Assembly: GCA_029572815.1 (NCBI GenBank)
Contig: JAKPUQ010000111.1
Location: forward strand, 1 to 40,386
Length of the DNA: 40,386 bases
Direction of reading: 5' to 3'
Origin: Bacillota bacterium
Lineage (GTDB): Bacteria; Bacillota; Clostridia; Oscillospirales; Ruminococcaceae
Part shown: one piece after another, positions 23,627-32,895 of the stretch
How positions within the stretch are numbered: the first letter of the stretch is position 1
How the letters are laid out: every line of letters begins with the position of its first letter
Notes under the pieces: generated by a model
Seen by the model: only the letters and a program-made list of their open reading frames with translations
What the model was told of the DNA's origin: nothing
The model's database searches: none
Made by a program: the position numbers and the translations under genes

Positions 23627-24736
23627 TTGAATAAGCACATGAGACTTGTAGTCTCCGTACTTTTCATAGTCATAATCGTCCTTGCCATTGCTATAACACG
23701 GTTTTATTCGGGAGCCGACAGGAACAGCGGCGGAGGCGGCAATGCTCCCGCTATTGAGAAAAGGCTGGATACCGACAGCTACGGCAACCGTATCTTTCAG
23801 GATACCTCGGGGCTCTGCGGCATAATCGACACCAGCGACAGAGTGGTGGTATCCCCCGAATGGCAGGAGCTGAAATTCACCGAAACAGACCTTTGCATCG
23901 CTTCAAAGCGTATCCGCGGCAAAGAACTGTTCGGCTGCATCAACTATGACGGAAATATCATCGTCCCCTTTGTCTATTCGTCAATAGAGCGCATAAGGTC
24001 AGCAGGCCGCACGCTCTATTTTGCCCATACATCGGATAAGAACCTGACCGTTGTCTATGACAGCGACTTTACCCCATGCTTCTCAAGAGCCTGGGACAGC
24101 TGCAAGGCTGACGACGGAACACTGATACTCACCTCCGGCAGCGGCACATACAGCTATTCCGTTACCGACAAGGGTCTGGTATTCAAGCACGCCTCAATCG
24201 GCGGAAGTACTCTGGGCAGCGACTACTGCCTCGATATATCAAGCAGACTGCTGCTGGAAAAGCTCTCCGTCACAATGCTGGAGCAGATGTCAGAGGCAGT
24301 GGGACATTACCTTGAATACGCCTATACAGGCAACAGCGATGCGCGCTCAGCCATAAAGGCTGATCCCTCGGCGGTGTTCCTCACCATCTTCCCCGAGGAG
24401 CACGCCATAACCACAAAAAAGCTCACAGGCGTATCCGATATGTTCATCTATTCGGTTCGTTCAAACGATACAACGCCCCATTTTGCCGTTTCCGTAACGG
24501 CGGATACCGCTCTCACATACAGGAACGAAGCCAACAAGACCAAGCGCCTCCGCGGAAGCTATAAGGCTGTTGTGGAGTTCGCAGGCGGCTCCGCAGGAGA
24601 GCTCAGGGCAGTATCAGGCAGGTTTATCCCTGATAAGCCCGATTATCCCGTACCCGTACTGGATACCAGGTCAGGCAGTCAGCAGACCGCTTCCGCTCCC
24701 GCAGCAGAAGGCACCACACAAAAGGAAAACGGCTGA
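23627..24736 (+). CDS. Membrane-anchored WG-repeat-like protein
   Basis: A 369-residue protein with an N-terminal hydrophobic anchor (about residues 6-24) followed by an extracytoplasmic domain. Segments such as GLCGIIDTSDRVVVSPEWQEL and LFGCINYDGNIIVPFVYSSI have the form of WG (KWG) repeats, which are common in Clostridia and of uncertain function. The rest has no recognised motif, and the tail is Ala/Gln/Thr-rich. A TTG start at 23627 is inferred because GGAGGTG lies 8 bases upstream; an in-frame ATG at 23639 is the alternative. It follows the glycosyltransferase gene by 19 bases. Confidence 0.65.
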   Translation: MNKHMRLVVSVLFIVIIVLAIAITRFYSGADRNSGGGGNAPAIEKRLDTDSYGNRIFQDTSGLCGIIDTSDRVVVSPEWQELKFTETDLCIASKRIRGKELFGCINYDGNIIVPFVYSSIERIRSAGRTLYFAHTSDKNLTVVYDSDFTPCFSRAWDSCKADDGTLILTSGSGTYSYSVTDKGLVFKHASIGGSTLGSDYCLDISSRLLLEKLSVTMLEQMSEAVGHYLEYAYTGNSDARSAIKADPSAVFLTIFPEEHAITTKKLTGVSDMFIYSVRSNDTTPHFAVSVTADTALTYRNEANKTKRLRGSYKAVVEFAGGSAGELRAVSGRFIPDKPDYPVPVLDTRSGSQQTASAPAAEGTTQKENG

Positions 24737-24782
24737 CCGGTCTCATATAAAAGCTATCATCATTCAGATAAGGAGAATATAT

Positions 24783-25283
24783 ATGTCAAAGAAAGTTGCA
24801 GTTATCATGGGAAGCGACAGTGACTTCCCTGTTGTCAAGTCAGCTCTCACAGAGCTGAAAAAATACGGTGTTGAGTTCGAGTGCCGCGTAATGAGCGCAC
24901 ACAGAACTCCCGCAGAGGCCTGCGAATTTGCTTCAAATGCAAGAGCAAACGGCTTCGGCGCTATCATCTGTGCCGCAGGCATGGCTGCTCACCTTGCAGG
25001 TGTAGTTGCAGGTCACACAACTCTGCCCGTTATCGGCATACCCATGAAGTCCAAGGCTCTTGAGGGCGTTGACGCTCTCCTTGCCACAGTTATGATGCCC
25101 CCCGGAGTCCCCGTGGCTACAGTGGGTATCGACGGCGCAAAGAACGCCGCTGTACTTGCTGTACAGATGCTTGCCATTGCCGATGAGGAGCTGGCTGAGA
25201 AGCTTGCTGCCGAGAAAAAGGCCATGGCTGACGGCGTTATCGCAAAGGACAAGGCTCTGCAGGAGCAGATAGCCGCTCTCTGA
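24783..25283 (+). CDS. purE: N5-carboxyaminoimidazole ribonucleotide mutase
   Basis: A 166-residue enzyme of de novo purine synthesis that converts N5-CAIR to CAIR. The family motifs MGSDSDFP near residue 9, MSAHRTP near residue 39 and ICAAGMAAHLAGV are intact, and the length matches class I PurE. AAGGAG stands 7 bases before the ATG at 24783. Class I PurE normally works with PurK, which is not in this window. It is the first recognisable purine gene of the cluster; no purine riboswitch-like leader is visible upstream. Confidence 0.95.
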   Translation: MSKKVAVIMGSDSDFPVVKSALTELKKYGVEFECRVMSAHRTPAEACEFASNARANGFGAIICAAGMAAHLAGVVAGHTTLPVIGIPMKSKALEGVDALLATVMMPPGVPVATVGIDGAKNAAVLAVQMLAIADEELAEKLAAEKKAMADGVIAKDKALQEQIAAL

Positions 25284-25304
25284 CACAAATAAGGAGGTAT
25301 CACC

Positions 25305-25961
25305 ATGACTCCGCAGGAAAGAAAAGCACGTTCCGAAAAGCTCATAACAGAAAAGGGCATAAGCATACTCCCCTCGCTCCCCATGACGGAGGAGGCTTCT
25401 CAGGTAAAGCTCAGGAGCCTTGACGAGGTCTGCACAAGAGCCATTGCGGCTCTGCTCTCTACTCAGTACGCAATTGAGCTCAATGACGGTCACAATGCCG
25501 AGGCAATCACCTTCGCGGGACTTATGGCTCACTTCGGCGTCCATAAGGCGCTCAACGCCAAGGAAAACCGCCTTGTCAGCGGAAAGGCTTCCCAGCAGGA
25601 CATCACCGATGTGGTCTGGGAGTACGAATGCTGCTGGTCTCTGTTCTGGGCTCTGGGTCTGGTGGAGGACATCTCCGACGCCAGTCAGATATGCGACTGT
25701 TTGCAGTCCATACGCTTCGTTTCCCAGACCGAGGGCTTCGAGGACTTCAGGAGCAGGTGCACTCTCCGCAGCAAGGACGAGATACTGGATATGCTGGACC
25801 TCTATTACCGCTATCACTGGGCAGTGGTGCAGCATGAGCATATCGACCCCAGCTGCTCTGTGGGAGACCTCAACGGTGAGGTGGTCTTCGAGCGCAGACG
25901 CGGCCTTGAATGGCTCGTCAGCGACACCGATGACTGGTATGATATATCCCTTGATACATAA
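25305..25961 (+). CDS. DUF4272 family protein
   Basis: A 218-residue cytoplasmic protein that fits my memory of DUF4272: an N-terminal EKLITEKGISILPSLP segment, the RSLDEVCTRAIAALLSTQYAIE helix, VVWEYECCWSLFWALG, and the late DLYYRYHWAVVQH segment. No catalytic function is known for this family. AAGGAGG precedes the ATG. It overlaps the next gene by one base (TAATG), indicating cotranscription with the purine cluster. A link to purine synthesis is unproven. Confidence 0.75.
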   Translation: MTPQERKARSEKLITEKGISILPSLPMTEEASQVKLRSLDEVCTRAIAALLSTQYAIELNDGHNAEAITFAGLMAHFGVHKALNAKENRLVSGKASQQDITDVVWEYECCWSLFWALGLVEDISDASQICDCLQSIRFVSQTEGFEDFRSRCTLRSKDEILDMLDLYYRYHWAVVQHEHIDPSCSVGDLNGEVVFERRRGLEWLVSDTDDWYDISLDT

Positions 25962-26608
25962 TGAAAAAATTCGATACGCTTTTATTTGACCTTGACGGTA
26001 CTCTTACCGACTCTACCGAGGGCATACTGAACTGCCTTATCTATGCCATAGAGTGCATGGGCTTTGAGGTGCCCGAGGATACCAACAAGTTCCTGGGACC
26101 GCCCATAAGGCAGTCCTTTGCCGAGTTCTTCGGCATGAACGGTGAGCAGGCGGAACAGGCGGTAAGAATATTCCGCGAAAGGTACTCTGACACGGGGCTC
26201 TTCGAGAACCGCGTCTATGACGGCATACCCGGGATGCTGGAAAGGCTTAAAAACGGCGGCAAAAGACTTATGGTCGCCACCAGCAAGCCTCAGGTCTATG
26301 CGGTGCGCATATTTGAAAGGTTCGGTCTGGCTCAGTATTTTGAGATAGTGGGCGGCGCGGAGCTTGACGGCTCCCGTGACTACAAGGACCAGGTCATCGA
26401 ATATGTTCTCGCAAAGGCAGGCATCACCGACAGGAGCACTGTGCTCATGATAGGCGACCGCCGACAGGACGTTCTCGGCGCCCACAAGACAGGTCTGAAA
26501 TGTATGGGCATACTCTGGGGCTTCGGCTCCATGGAGGAGCTCACGCAGGCAGGAGCGGACTACATCGCCCGCACACCGCAGGAGGCAGCAGATATGCTGC
26601 TCTCATAA
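25961..26608 (+). CDS. HAD-superfamily phosphatase, Gph/PpaX type
   Basis: A 215-residue haloacid-dehalogenase hydrolase. Motif I is DLDGTLTDS (nucleophile Asp10, acid Asp12), motif II has MVATSK with its Ser/Thr, and motifs III/IV are visible as YKDQ and MIGDRRQDVLGA. The helical cap between residues 20 and 85 matches subfamily IA (phosphoglycolate phosphatase or pyrophosphatase-like). The substrate could be a phosphorylated sugar or a nucleotide; the surrounding purine genes hint at the latter but do not prove it. Its ATG overlaps the stop of the DUF4272 gene. Confidence 0.85.
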   Translation: MKKFDTLLFDLDGTLTDSTEGILNCLIYAIECMGFEVPEDTNKFLGPPIRQSFAEFFGMNGEQAEQAVRIFRERYSDTGLFENRVYDGIPGMLERLKNGGKRLMVATSKPQVYAVRIFERFGLAQYFEIVGGAELDGSRDYKDQVIEYVLAKAGITDRSTVLMIGDRRQDVLGAHKTGLKCMGILWGFGSMEELTQAGADYIARTPQEAADMLLS

Positions 26609-26609
26609 C

Positions 26610-26846
26610 ATGATACAGGGGGAAGGTCAAACGTTCGGCAATCCAAACAAACCTCAGCTTCCGCAGCGTTTTGAAATGCTGTCGGAACAGTACATAAGCA
26701 CTTCCACATATATAACTCTTGTGGACACAGTCACAGGCGTTACCTATGTGAGCGTAACACATGGTGGGGAATCTCCCACTATCATGCAGCCTCTCCTCGA
26801 CAGGGACGGAAAACCCTATATCGATCCGAGATACGGCGGCAGATAA
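26610..26846 (+). CDS. DUF6440 family small protein
   Basis: A 78-residue protein. The order RFEMLSEQ, then ITLVDTVTGVTYVSVTHGG, then PLLDRDGKP matches the pattern I recall for DUF6440, a small family of unknown function in Firmicutes. No strong ribosome site is seen before the ATG at 26610, one base after the HAD stop codon, so translation is probably coupled. A later start at the internal Met 23 would remove a conserved part. Confidence 0.6.
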   Translation: MIQGEGQTFGNPNKPQLPQRFEMLSEQYISTSTYITLVDTVTGVTYVSVTHGGESPTIMQPLLDRDGKPYIDPRYGGR

Positions 26847-26864
26847 TTTTTCAAGCCTACAATT

Positions 26865-26894
26865 TCCGCAATGCTGCGGGATTGCATATATAAT
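26865..26894 (+). promoter_or_regulatory. Possible internal promoter before purC
   Basis: A perfect TATAAT lies at 26889-26894, 31 bases before the purC ATG. The -35 region is poor (TCCGCA or TTCCGC at an 18-19 base spacing). A small hairpin, CCGCA/TGCGG, overlaps this region. Confidence 0.3.
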
Positions 26895-26924
26895 CATTTA
26901 TATATCTCAAGGAGGAATTTTAAA

Positions 26925-27644
26925 ATGTCAAACATCGAAAAGAAGGAACAGCTCTATGAAGGCAAGGCCAAGAAGGTCTATGCTACAAATGATCCCGACC
27001 TCGTGATCGTAGATTACAAGGACGACGCAACTGCGTTCAACGGTGAAAAGAAGGGCACTATCGCAGGCAAGGGCGTCATCAACAACAAGATGACAAACTT
27101 CATGTTCAAGATGCTCGAAAAGGAAGGCGTTCCCACACATCTGGTCGAGGAGATCAGCGACCGCGAGACTATCGTAAAGAAGGTCTCCATCGTTCCCCTT
27201 GAGGTCATCATCAGAAATGTCGCAGCAGGAAGCTTCTCAAAGAGAATGGGCGTTGAGGAAGGCAAGCAGCTCCTCTGTCCTATCCTTGAGTACAGCTACA
27301 AGAATGACGATCTGGGCGATCCCTTCATCAATGACTACTATGCACTGGCTCTCGGCATCGCTACAAAGGAAGAGCTTGAGACTATCGCCAAGTACGCTTT
27401 CAAGGTAAATGAGTTCATGGTAAAGTTCTTCAAGGGTCTCAACATCGACCTCATCGACTTCAAGATCGAGTTCGGTAAGACTTCCGACGGAACTATCATC
27501 CTGGCTGACGAGATCTCTCCCGACACCTGCCGCTTCTGGGATTCCACAACTCACGAGAAGCTGGACAAGGACCGCTTCCGCAGAGATATGGGCGGCGTTG
27601 AAGAAGCTTACCAGGAAATCATGAAGAGACTTATGGGAGAATAA
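26925..27644 (+). CDS. purC: SAICAR synthetase
   Basis: A 239-residue enzyme joining CAIR and aspartate with ATP. Diagnostic segments are [12 protein letters not shown] (ATP loop), [24 protein letters not shown], the catalytic-site region [10 protein letters not shown], and [14 protein letters not shown]. Length and order match the short bacterial form. AAGGAGG precedes the ATG. It is 3 bases upstream of the purF-like gene. Confidence 0.96.
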   Translation: MSNIEKKEQLYEGKAKKVYATNDPDLVIVDYKDDATAFNGEKKGTIAGKGVINNKMTNFMFKMLEKEGVPTHLVEEISDRETIVKKVSIVPLEVIIRNVAAGSFSKRMGVEEGKQLLCPILEYSYKNDDLGDPFINDYYALALGIATKEELETIAKYAFKVNEFMVKFFKGLNIDLIDFKIEFGKTSDGTIILADEISPDTCRFWDSTTHEKLDKDRFRRDMGGVEEAYQEIMKRLMGE

Positions 27645-27647
27645 TAT

Positions 27648-29072
27648 ATGGGCGGTTTTTTTGGTGCAGCCTCTAAGAATGACTGCGTTACCGACGTATT
27701 TTTCGGAACAGACTACCATTCACATCTCGGAACAAGAAGAGGCGGTATGACCTCCTACTCCGAGGAAAACGGCTTCCAGAGAAATATCCACAGCATCGAG
27801 AATTCTCCCTTCCGTACAAAGTTTGAGAATGACGTTGTGAATATGAGGGGCAAGCTCTGTATCGGCTGTATCAGCGATACAGACCCCCAGCCTATCCTCG
27901 TGCGCTCAAAGCTTGGACTCTATGCGGTATGTTCAGTGGGCATAATCCGCAATGCGGACGCTCTCGTTAATGAGCTCCTCGAAAAGGGATGCGCCAACTT
28001 TGAGGCAATGAGCAGCGGAAACATCAACTCCGGAGACCTCATCGGCGCTCTTATCGCCCAGAAGGACAGCTTCGTGGACGGTATCCGCTATGCACAGGAA
28101 AAGATCGAGGGAACTATGTCCCTTATCATACTTACAAAGACCAGCATCATCGCTGCAAGGGATCAGTACGGAAGACTTCCCATCATCATCGGAAAGAGAA
28201 GCGACGGCTTCTGCCTTTCAACAGAGTCATTTGCCTTCCAGAAGCTGGGCTATACTACTTATAAAGAGCTTCAGGCAGGCGAGATCGTTGAGCTCACAGC
28301 CGATGACTGCAGGACCATCGCCGAGGGAGATCCCTCAAAGATGAAGATATGCACCTTCCTCTGGACCTACTACGGCTATCCCAATGCCGTATATGAGGGC
28401 GTAAACGTAGAGGTCATGCGTACGCGCAACGGCGAGATCATGGCTGAGAACGACATCAAGAACGGCAGGCTCCCCGATGTTGACTACATCTGCGGCGTCC
28501 CCGATTCGGGTACACCCCACGCTATCGGCTATGCCAACAGGAGCGGTATCCCCTTTGCAAGGCCCTTCATCAAGTATACTCCCACATGGCCCAGAAGCTT
28601 CATGCCCACCAACCAGAGCATGAGAAACCAGGTGGCAAAGATGAAGCTCATACCCGTTCATGACCTTATCAACGGCAAGAAGCTTCTCTTTGTCGATGAC
28701 AGTATCGTAAGAGGCACACAGATGAGAGAGACAGTAGAATTTCTCTATGAGCACGGCGCCAAGGAAGTACATATGCGCTCTGCCTGTCCCCCTATCATGT
28801 ACGGCTGCAAGTACCTCAACTTCTCACGCAGCACCTCCGAGATGGAGCTCATCGCACGCCAGATAATCGATGAATTTGAAGGTCCCGTAGGCGTGAGACA
28901 CATCGAGGAATACAGCAACTCTGCAACAGAGAGAGGCCGCAGACTCAGAGACGAGATCTGCAAGAGGCTCCGCCTTACCTCACTTGAATTCCAGACACTT
29001 GAGGGCACAGAAAAGGCTGTGGGACTTGACTCCTGCGGACTCTGCACCTACTGCTGGAACGGCAAAGAATAA
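27648..29072 (+). CDS. purF: PurF-like amidophosphoribosyltransferase with degenerate glutaminase domain
   Basis: A 474-residue homologue of the first committed enzyme of purine synthesis. The phosphoribosyltransferase half is intact: PRPP loop [12 protein letters not shown], and cysteines that align with the Fe-S ligands of Bacillus PurF (ICTFLW, YGCKYLN, CGLCTYC). The N-terminal glutaminase half is degenerate. Canonical MCGIVG is MGGFFG, so the nucleophile Cys is Gly. The GHVRYST arginine motif reads GCISDTD, and the HNGNL oxyanion motif reads VGIIRNA. It may use free ammonia, receive it from a partner, or have another role. I recall similar Gly-start homologues in Clostridia and Bacteroidetes, so this is probably a conserved variant and not a recent mutation. 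Confidence 0.85.
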   Translation: MGGFFGAASKNDCVTDVFFGTDYHSHLGTRRGGMTSYSEENGFQRNIHSIENSPFRTKFENDVVNMRGKLCIGCISDTDPQPILVRSKLGLYAVCSVGIIRNADALVNELLEKGCANFEAMSSGNINSGDLIGALIAQKDSFVDGIRYAQEKIEGTMSLIILTKTSIIAARDQYGRLPIIIGKRSDGFCLSTESFAFQKLGYTTYKELQAGEIVELTADDCRTIAEGDPSKMKICTFLWTYYGYPNAVYEGVNVEVMRTRNGEIMAENDIKNGRLPDVDYICGVPDSGTPHAIGYANRSGIPFARPFIKYTPTWPRSFMPTNQSMRNQVAKMKLIPVHDLINGKKLLFVDDSIVRGTQMRETVEFLYEHGAKEVHMRSACPPIMYGCKYLNFSRSTSEMELIARQIIDEFEGPVGVRHIEEYSNSATERGRRLRDEICKRLRLTSLEFQTLEGTEKAVGLDSCGLCTYCWNGKE

Positions 29073-29081
29073 ACCTATACT

Positions 29082-29110
29082 CTGTCTCCCTGCCTGCGGC
29101 AGGGAGACAG
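29082..29110 (+). other. Stable hairpin between purF-like and purM
   Basis: A 13-bp perfect stem (29082-29094 with 29098-29110) with a 3-base loop lies between the purF-like stop codon and the purM ribosome site. No T-run follows, so it is not a standard terminator. An RNA-processing or stabilising element is possible. Confidence 0.6.
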
Positions 29111-29130
29111 GCAACTATGGAGGTAGATCA

Positions 29131-30168
29131 ATGAACAACAGTTTTTCCGAAAGCTACAAGAAGGCAGGCGTTGACGTTACCGCAGGCTATAAGTCTGTGG
29201 AGCTCATGAAGCAGCATATCGCCCGCACTATGATCCCCGGCGCCCTTTCCGGTATAGGCGGCTTCGGCGGTCTCTTTGAGCTTGACCTTACAGGTATAAG
29301 CAAGCCCGTTCTCGTTTCGGGTACAGACGGCGTAGGTACAAAGATCAAGCTGGCTTTCATCATGGACAAGCATGACACTGTCGGCATCGACTGCGTTGCA
29401 ATGTGCGTCAACGATATAATCTGCTGCGGCGCAAAGCCCCAGTTTTTCCTTGACTATATCGCCTGCGGCAAGAACTTCCCCGAGAAGATCGCCACAATAG
29501 TTTCAGGCGTTGCAGAGGGCTGCGTTCAGGCACAGTGCGCTCTCATCGGCGGCGAGACCGCTGAACACCCCGGTCTCATGCCCGAGGACGAATATGACCT
29601 TGCAGGCTTCTCCGTCGGCGTTGTGGATAAGGACAAGATCCTCCAGCCCGACACACAGAAGGCAGGCGACGTTCTCATCGCTATCAAGTCAAGCGGCGCA
29701 CACTCAAACGGCTTCTCACTGGTAAGAAGAGTATTCGACGTCAACGAGCAGAATCTCGCTATGCACTTTGATGACCTGGGAACTACCCTGGGCGAGTGCC
29801 TGCTGACTCCTACACGCATCTATGTAAAGGCTGTAATGAGCCTTATAGACAGCGTTAAGGTAAAGTCTATCTCACATATCACAGGCGGCGGCTTCTATGA
29901 GAATATCCCCCGCTCACTCCCGAAAAATCTCGCTGCAAAGATCGAGAGGAACGCTGTCCAGGTGCTCCCCATCTTCGACCTTATCCAGAGAACAGGCGAT
30001 ATTCCCGAGAGAGATATGTTCAATACATTCAACATGGGCGTCGGCATGATCGTCTCTGTTGACAAGAATGACGCAGATAAGGCTGTTGCCGCTATCAAGG
30101 CAGCAGGCGAGGACGCTTATGTACTCGGCGAGCTTGTTGAGTCCGAGGAAGGCGTTATCATCTGCTGA
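29131..30168 (+). CDS. purM: Phosphoribosylformylglycinamidine cyclo-ligase (AIR synthetase)
   Basis: A 345-residue ATP-dependent enzyme that closes the imidazole ring. Conserved segments are [90 protein letters not shown] and FNMGVGM. All of these fit functional PurM. The ATG at 29131 has GGAGG 8 bases upstream. It follows the purF-like gene after a strong hairpin and precedes the dockerin-expansin gene. Confidence 0.96.
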   Translation: MNNSFSESYKKAGVDVTAGYKSVELMKQHIARTMIPGALSGIGGFGGLFELDLTGISKPVLVSGTDGVGTKIKLAFIMDKHDTVGIDCVAMCVNDIICCGAKPQFFLDYIACGKNFPEKIATIVSGVAEGCVQAQCALIGGETAEHPGLMPEDEYDLAGFSVGVVDKDKILQPDTQKAGDVLIAIKSSGAHSNGFSLVRRVFDVNEQNLAMHFDDLGTTLGECLLTPTRIYVKAVMSLIDSVKVKSISHITGGGFYENIPRSLPKNLAAKIERNAVQVLPIFDLIQRTGDIPERDMFNTFNMGVGMIVSVDKNDADKAVAAIKAAGEDAYVLGELVESEEGVIIC

Positions 30169-30289
30169 TAATATAATCCAAGCTGTTATCATAGCAAAAG
30201 CCGCATCAGTATTCGGATCATGAGCCGTATCAGTTTCTATTGTTCAGAGATAAGGGGATCCGGGATAATTTTTACAGGCGGTGATGTAT

Positions 30290-31171
30290 ATGAAATTACG
30301 CAGATCGGCAGCCGCGGGTATGCTCCTTGCAGTCCTTGCGGCTATGCCCCTTTATGGCGGCGCAGCTGCGGACATACCTATGGACTATAACTCAGACGGC
30401 GTCGTGGACTCACTGGACATGATAGCCGCAAGAAAAGACAGCGAGATCTCAAGGGCGGAGCTCAATGCTCTCCAGAAGTTCCTGCTGGGCGTGAACGGCA
30501 AGATACCAACAGAGTTCACCATTCCCGACTATCCCATCGATGAGAGCTGTATCCTTGAACCGAAGGGCACCGTCCACACGGGCGAGGGTACCTTCTACGG
30601 CGGAGGATATACCGGCGGTCACGCTATGCTTGACCCCGTTTCCCGTGATTACTGGATAGTCGCTATGAACCACGCCGACTACAATGAGGCTCAGCTTGCA
30701 GGCGCCTACTTAGAGGTCACAGGCGAGCTGGGTACCATCAAAATGCTGGTGACAGACGAGCTTCCCGAGGGCAAAAAGGGAGACCTTGACCTGTACACGG
30801 ACGCCTTCCCTCTCATCGCACCCGTTGAGAAGGGCAGAGTTCCCGTGAGCTGGAAGATAATCCCCCTGGATTCTGCGGAGAATGCTCCCATTTCATTCAA
30901 ATACAAAGAGGGCAGCACGGAATTCTGGTGCGGAGTTCAGGTCCGCAACCACCGCTACCCCATCACAAAGCTGGAATACCTTGACGAAAACGGCGAATTC
31001 GTGGAGATCCCCCGCCGTCCGTACAATTACTTTGAGTCACGCGATATGGGCAAGGGACCTTTTACCTTCCGTATCACCGACATCTACGGACAGGTTGTGG
31101 TAGACGAGGATATCCCCCTCTGCTACGATGATACCGTTATCATACAGGGACACGTCCAGTTCCCCGAATAA
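30290..31171 (+). CDS. Secreted expansin (EXLX1/YoaJ type) with N-terminal dockerin-like module
   Basis: A 293-residue exported protein. A signal peptide (about 1-28, ending AAAA) is followed by a calcium-loop segment DYNSDGVVDSLD at 32-43 (ligands D32, N34, D36, D40, D43) and SRAELNALQKFLLG at 54-67, a one-loop dockerin-like module. Residues 98-293 align with bacterial expansin EXLX1: TDELPEGKKGDLDL (D156, D167 matching its key aspartates), QVRNHRYPITKLEY, an aromatic CBM63 surface (F212, W213, Y245) and the terminal GHVQFPE. Expansins loosen cellulose non-hydrolytically. The ATG at 30290 has GGCGGTG 6 bases upstream; 30284 is an alternative. It is an odd neighbour for purM and purN. Confidence 0.9.
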   Translation: MKLRRSAAAGMLLAVLAAMPLYGGAAADIPMDYNSDGVVDSLDMIAARKDSEISRAELNALQKFLLGVNGKIPTEFTIPDYPIDESCILEPKGTVHTGEGTFYGGGYTGGHAMLDPVSRDYWIVAMNHADYNEAQLAGAYLEVTGELGTIKMLVTDELPEGKKGDLDLYTDAFPLIAPVEKGRVPVSWKIIPLDSAENAPISFKYKEGSTEFWCGVQVRNHRYPITKLEYLDENGEFVEIPRRPYNYFESRDMGKGPFTFRITDIYGQVVVDEDIPLCYDDTVIIQGHVQFPE

Positions 31172-31173
31172 TT

Positions 31174-31641
31174 ATGAACGTAAAGAAAATAGACCTGATA
31201 TGGGCAGCCGTTTCCATGTTCATCGTGGGATTTTCCTTCTATCACGGCTGGCTGCTGTTCGGCTTCGTCCTCATATATGTTCTTATGGCTGCTGTCTTCA
31301 CAGGTCATATAATGAAGATAAAAAATAGCCTGAAAAACAACGTCACCGTTTACGGTACGGTAAAGGACTACTTCGAGAAGGACAAGGGCAGGCGCGTTTA
31401 CCCCATACTCACTTATACCACCGAGGAGGGACGCAATGTCACCTCCACCTATACGGTGCAGGATACAAAAAGGCGCTATGATATCGGCAGCGAGGAGCTC
31501 ATATGCTATGACCCTCAGGATCCCATGTTTTTCTATTTTGCAGGTCATGAGGATGAGCTCACCAGAGACTATGTCCGCTTCCTTTTCATAGGCGGCGTCA
31601 TCGCTGCAATAGTGCTTATCTTAGCCCTGGCAACATTGTAA
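31174..31641 (+). CDS. DUF3592-like membrane protein
   Basis: A 155-residue protein with two N-terminal membrane helices (about 9-45), a soluble segment with VYGTVKDYFEKDKGRRVYPILTYTTEEGRNVTST and YDIGSEELICYDPQDP, and a C-terminal helix. This layout and the Tyr-Asp-Pro-x-x-Pro ending resemble DUF3592 proteins, whose role is unknown. It starts two bases after the expansin stop codon; the only possible ribosome site lies within the end of that gene. Translation is probably coupled. Confidence 0.65.
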   Translation: MNVKKIDLIWAAVSMFIVGFSFYHGWLLFGFVLIYVLMAAVFTGHIMKIKNSLKNNVTVYGTVKDYFEKDKGRRVYPILTYTTEEGRNVTSTYTVQDTKRRYDIGSEELICYDPQDPMFFYFAGHEDELTRDYVRFLFIGGVIAAIVLILALATL

Positions 31642-31657
31642 ACAGGAGGAATACACC

Positions 31658-32281
31658 ATGAAGAATATAGTCGTGCTCGTTTCGGGCGGCGGCACTAATC
31701 TGCAGGCGCTCATCGACGCCGAAAAGTCGGGCATTATAAAGAACGGCAGGATAACCTGTGTTATATCCTCCAAGGAAGGCGTTTACGCCCTCGAAAGAGC
31801 CAAGAACAACGATATTCCTACAAGAGTCATCCCCCGCAGGAACTACGCGGACAGCGTCAGCTACAGCAAGGCTATCCTTGAAGCTCTTAATGAGGAAAAG
31901 GCAGACCTTGTAGTGCTGGCAGGCTTTATGACAATTCTCGACAAGTGCGTTACCTCGGCTTATGCCTATAAGATAATAAACGTACACCCTGCACTTATCC
32001 CCTCATTCTGCGGCGAGGGCTTCTACGGGCTCAAGGTCCACGAAGCGGCTCTTGCTTACGGTGTAAAGGTCAGCGGCGCTACCATACACTTTGTAAACGA
32101 GGAGGCAGATGCAGGCGCCATCATCCTTCAGGGTACGGTAAATGTGGAAAGGGACGATACTCCCGAGATACTCCAGCGCCGTATCATGGAAAATGTTGAG
32201 TGGAAGCTCCTTCCTCAGGCTGTATCCCTGTTCTGTCAGGACAGGATAGAGATAATCGGCGGAAAGGCTTATGTAAAGTAA
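31658..32281 (+). CDS. purN: Phosphoribosylglycinamide formyltransferase
   Basis: A 207-residue folate-dependent GAR transformylase. The signature is present: VLVSGGGTNLQAL at the start, NVHPALIPSF with the catalytic Asn and His, and VNEEADAGAII with the catalytic Asp. Length is normal. CAGGAGG precedes the ATG. It acts upstream of the FGAM synthase and PurM steps. It is 4 bases from the following membrane-protein gene. Confidence 0.95.
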   Translation: MKNIVVLVSGGGTNLQALIDAEKSGIIKNGRITCVISSKEGVYALERAKNNDIPTRVIPRRNYADSVSYSKAILEALNEEKADLVVLAGFMTILDKCVTSAYAYKIINVHPALIPSFCGEGFYGLKVHEAALAYGVKVSGATIHFVNEEADAGAIILQGTVNVERDDTPEILQRRIMENVEWKLLPQAVSLFCQDRIEIIGGKAYVK

Positions 32282-32285
32282 GACT

Positions 32286-32874
32286 ATGGCTAAAATAAGG
32301 GAATTATGGGAAAAACAGACCGTTCAGAAGCTGTTCCTCTGCTTCTGGATGTATGCGGTGCTGGGCTGGTGCTACGAGGTATTCCTCGAGGTAGTGGTCT
32401 ACCGCTGGGGCTTCACCAACAGGGGGCGAGATGTTCGGACCTTACTGTCCGATATACGGTGTGGGAGCTCTGCTGTTTCTGCTCAGCTTCGGCTGGCTTA
32501 TGAAGAAAAAGGACGTGAAATGGCTGAATATAGTCAAACCGCTCCTGATTTTCCTGGGCTGTATGGCAGTGGCAACAGCTGTTGAGCTCGCCGCGACCTA
32601 TATACTCGAATACACCAAGGGCTCATGGCCGTGGCAGACTTATTCACGGTACAAGTACAACTTCCAGGCGCGTATCGCCCTGAGCACCTCCGTCCGCTTC
32701 GGACTGGGAGGACTGCTGTTCATGTACATAGTACAGCCCTTATTTGACAGGCTTCTCGCAAGACCGAAGCCCAAAACTATAAATATCATCGCAATAATCG
32801 TACTTATAATAGTCGTCACGGACTTCATCATCACCAAGGTCACAGGCTATACGCCCGTCCTTGCAGGCACCTGA
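32286..32874 (+). pseudogene. CmpB-type membrane protein (putative ABC-transporter type IV), frameshifted
   Basis: The first 47 codons match the next gene almost exactly, then the frame is lost at a run of five G bases (32422-32426). The rest continues one base off as a frame from 32431 to 32874. Removing one G restores the segment NRGEMFGPYCPIYGVGALL, parallel to NLGIMFGPYCPIYAVGALL in the neighbour. The restored product of about 195 residues has several membrane helices and the GPYCPIYG motif of PF06541. A sequencing error, a real inactivating indel or a slippage switch are all possible; the downstream part remains well conserved. Confidence 0.8.
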
Positions 32875-32895
32875 CGGCTGAGACTTACCAAAGCT

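Noticed and set aside
24737..24782. Purine or guanine riboswitch before purE
   Set aside because: The 46-base gap is too short and lacks the conserved three-way junction sequences.
24933..25841. 302-codon minus-strand open frame
   Set aside because: It is antisense to purE and the DUF4272 gene, both well supported, and has no ribosome site of note.
27648..27690. Mis-annotated start hiding a catalytic Cys in the PurF-like protein
   Set aside because: No upstream in-frame start gives a Cys at the N-terminus, and the other glutaminase motifs are also changed, so the loss is real in this sequence.
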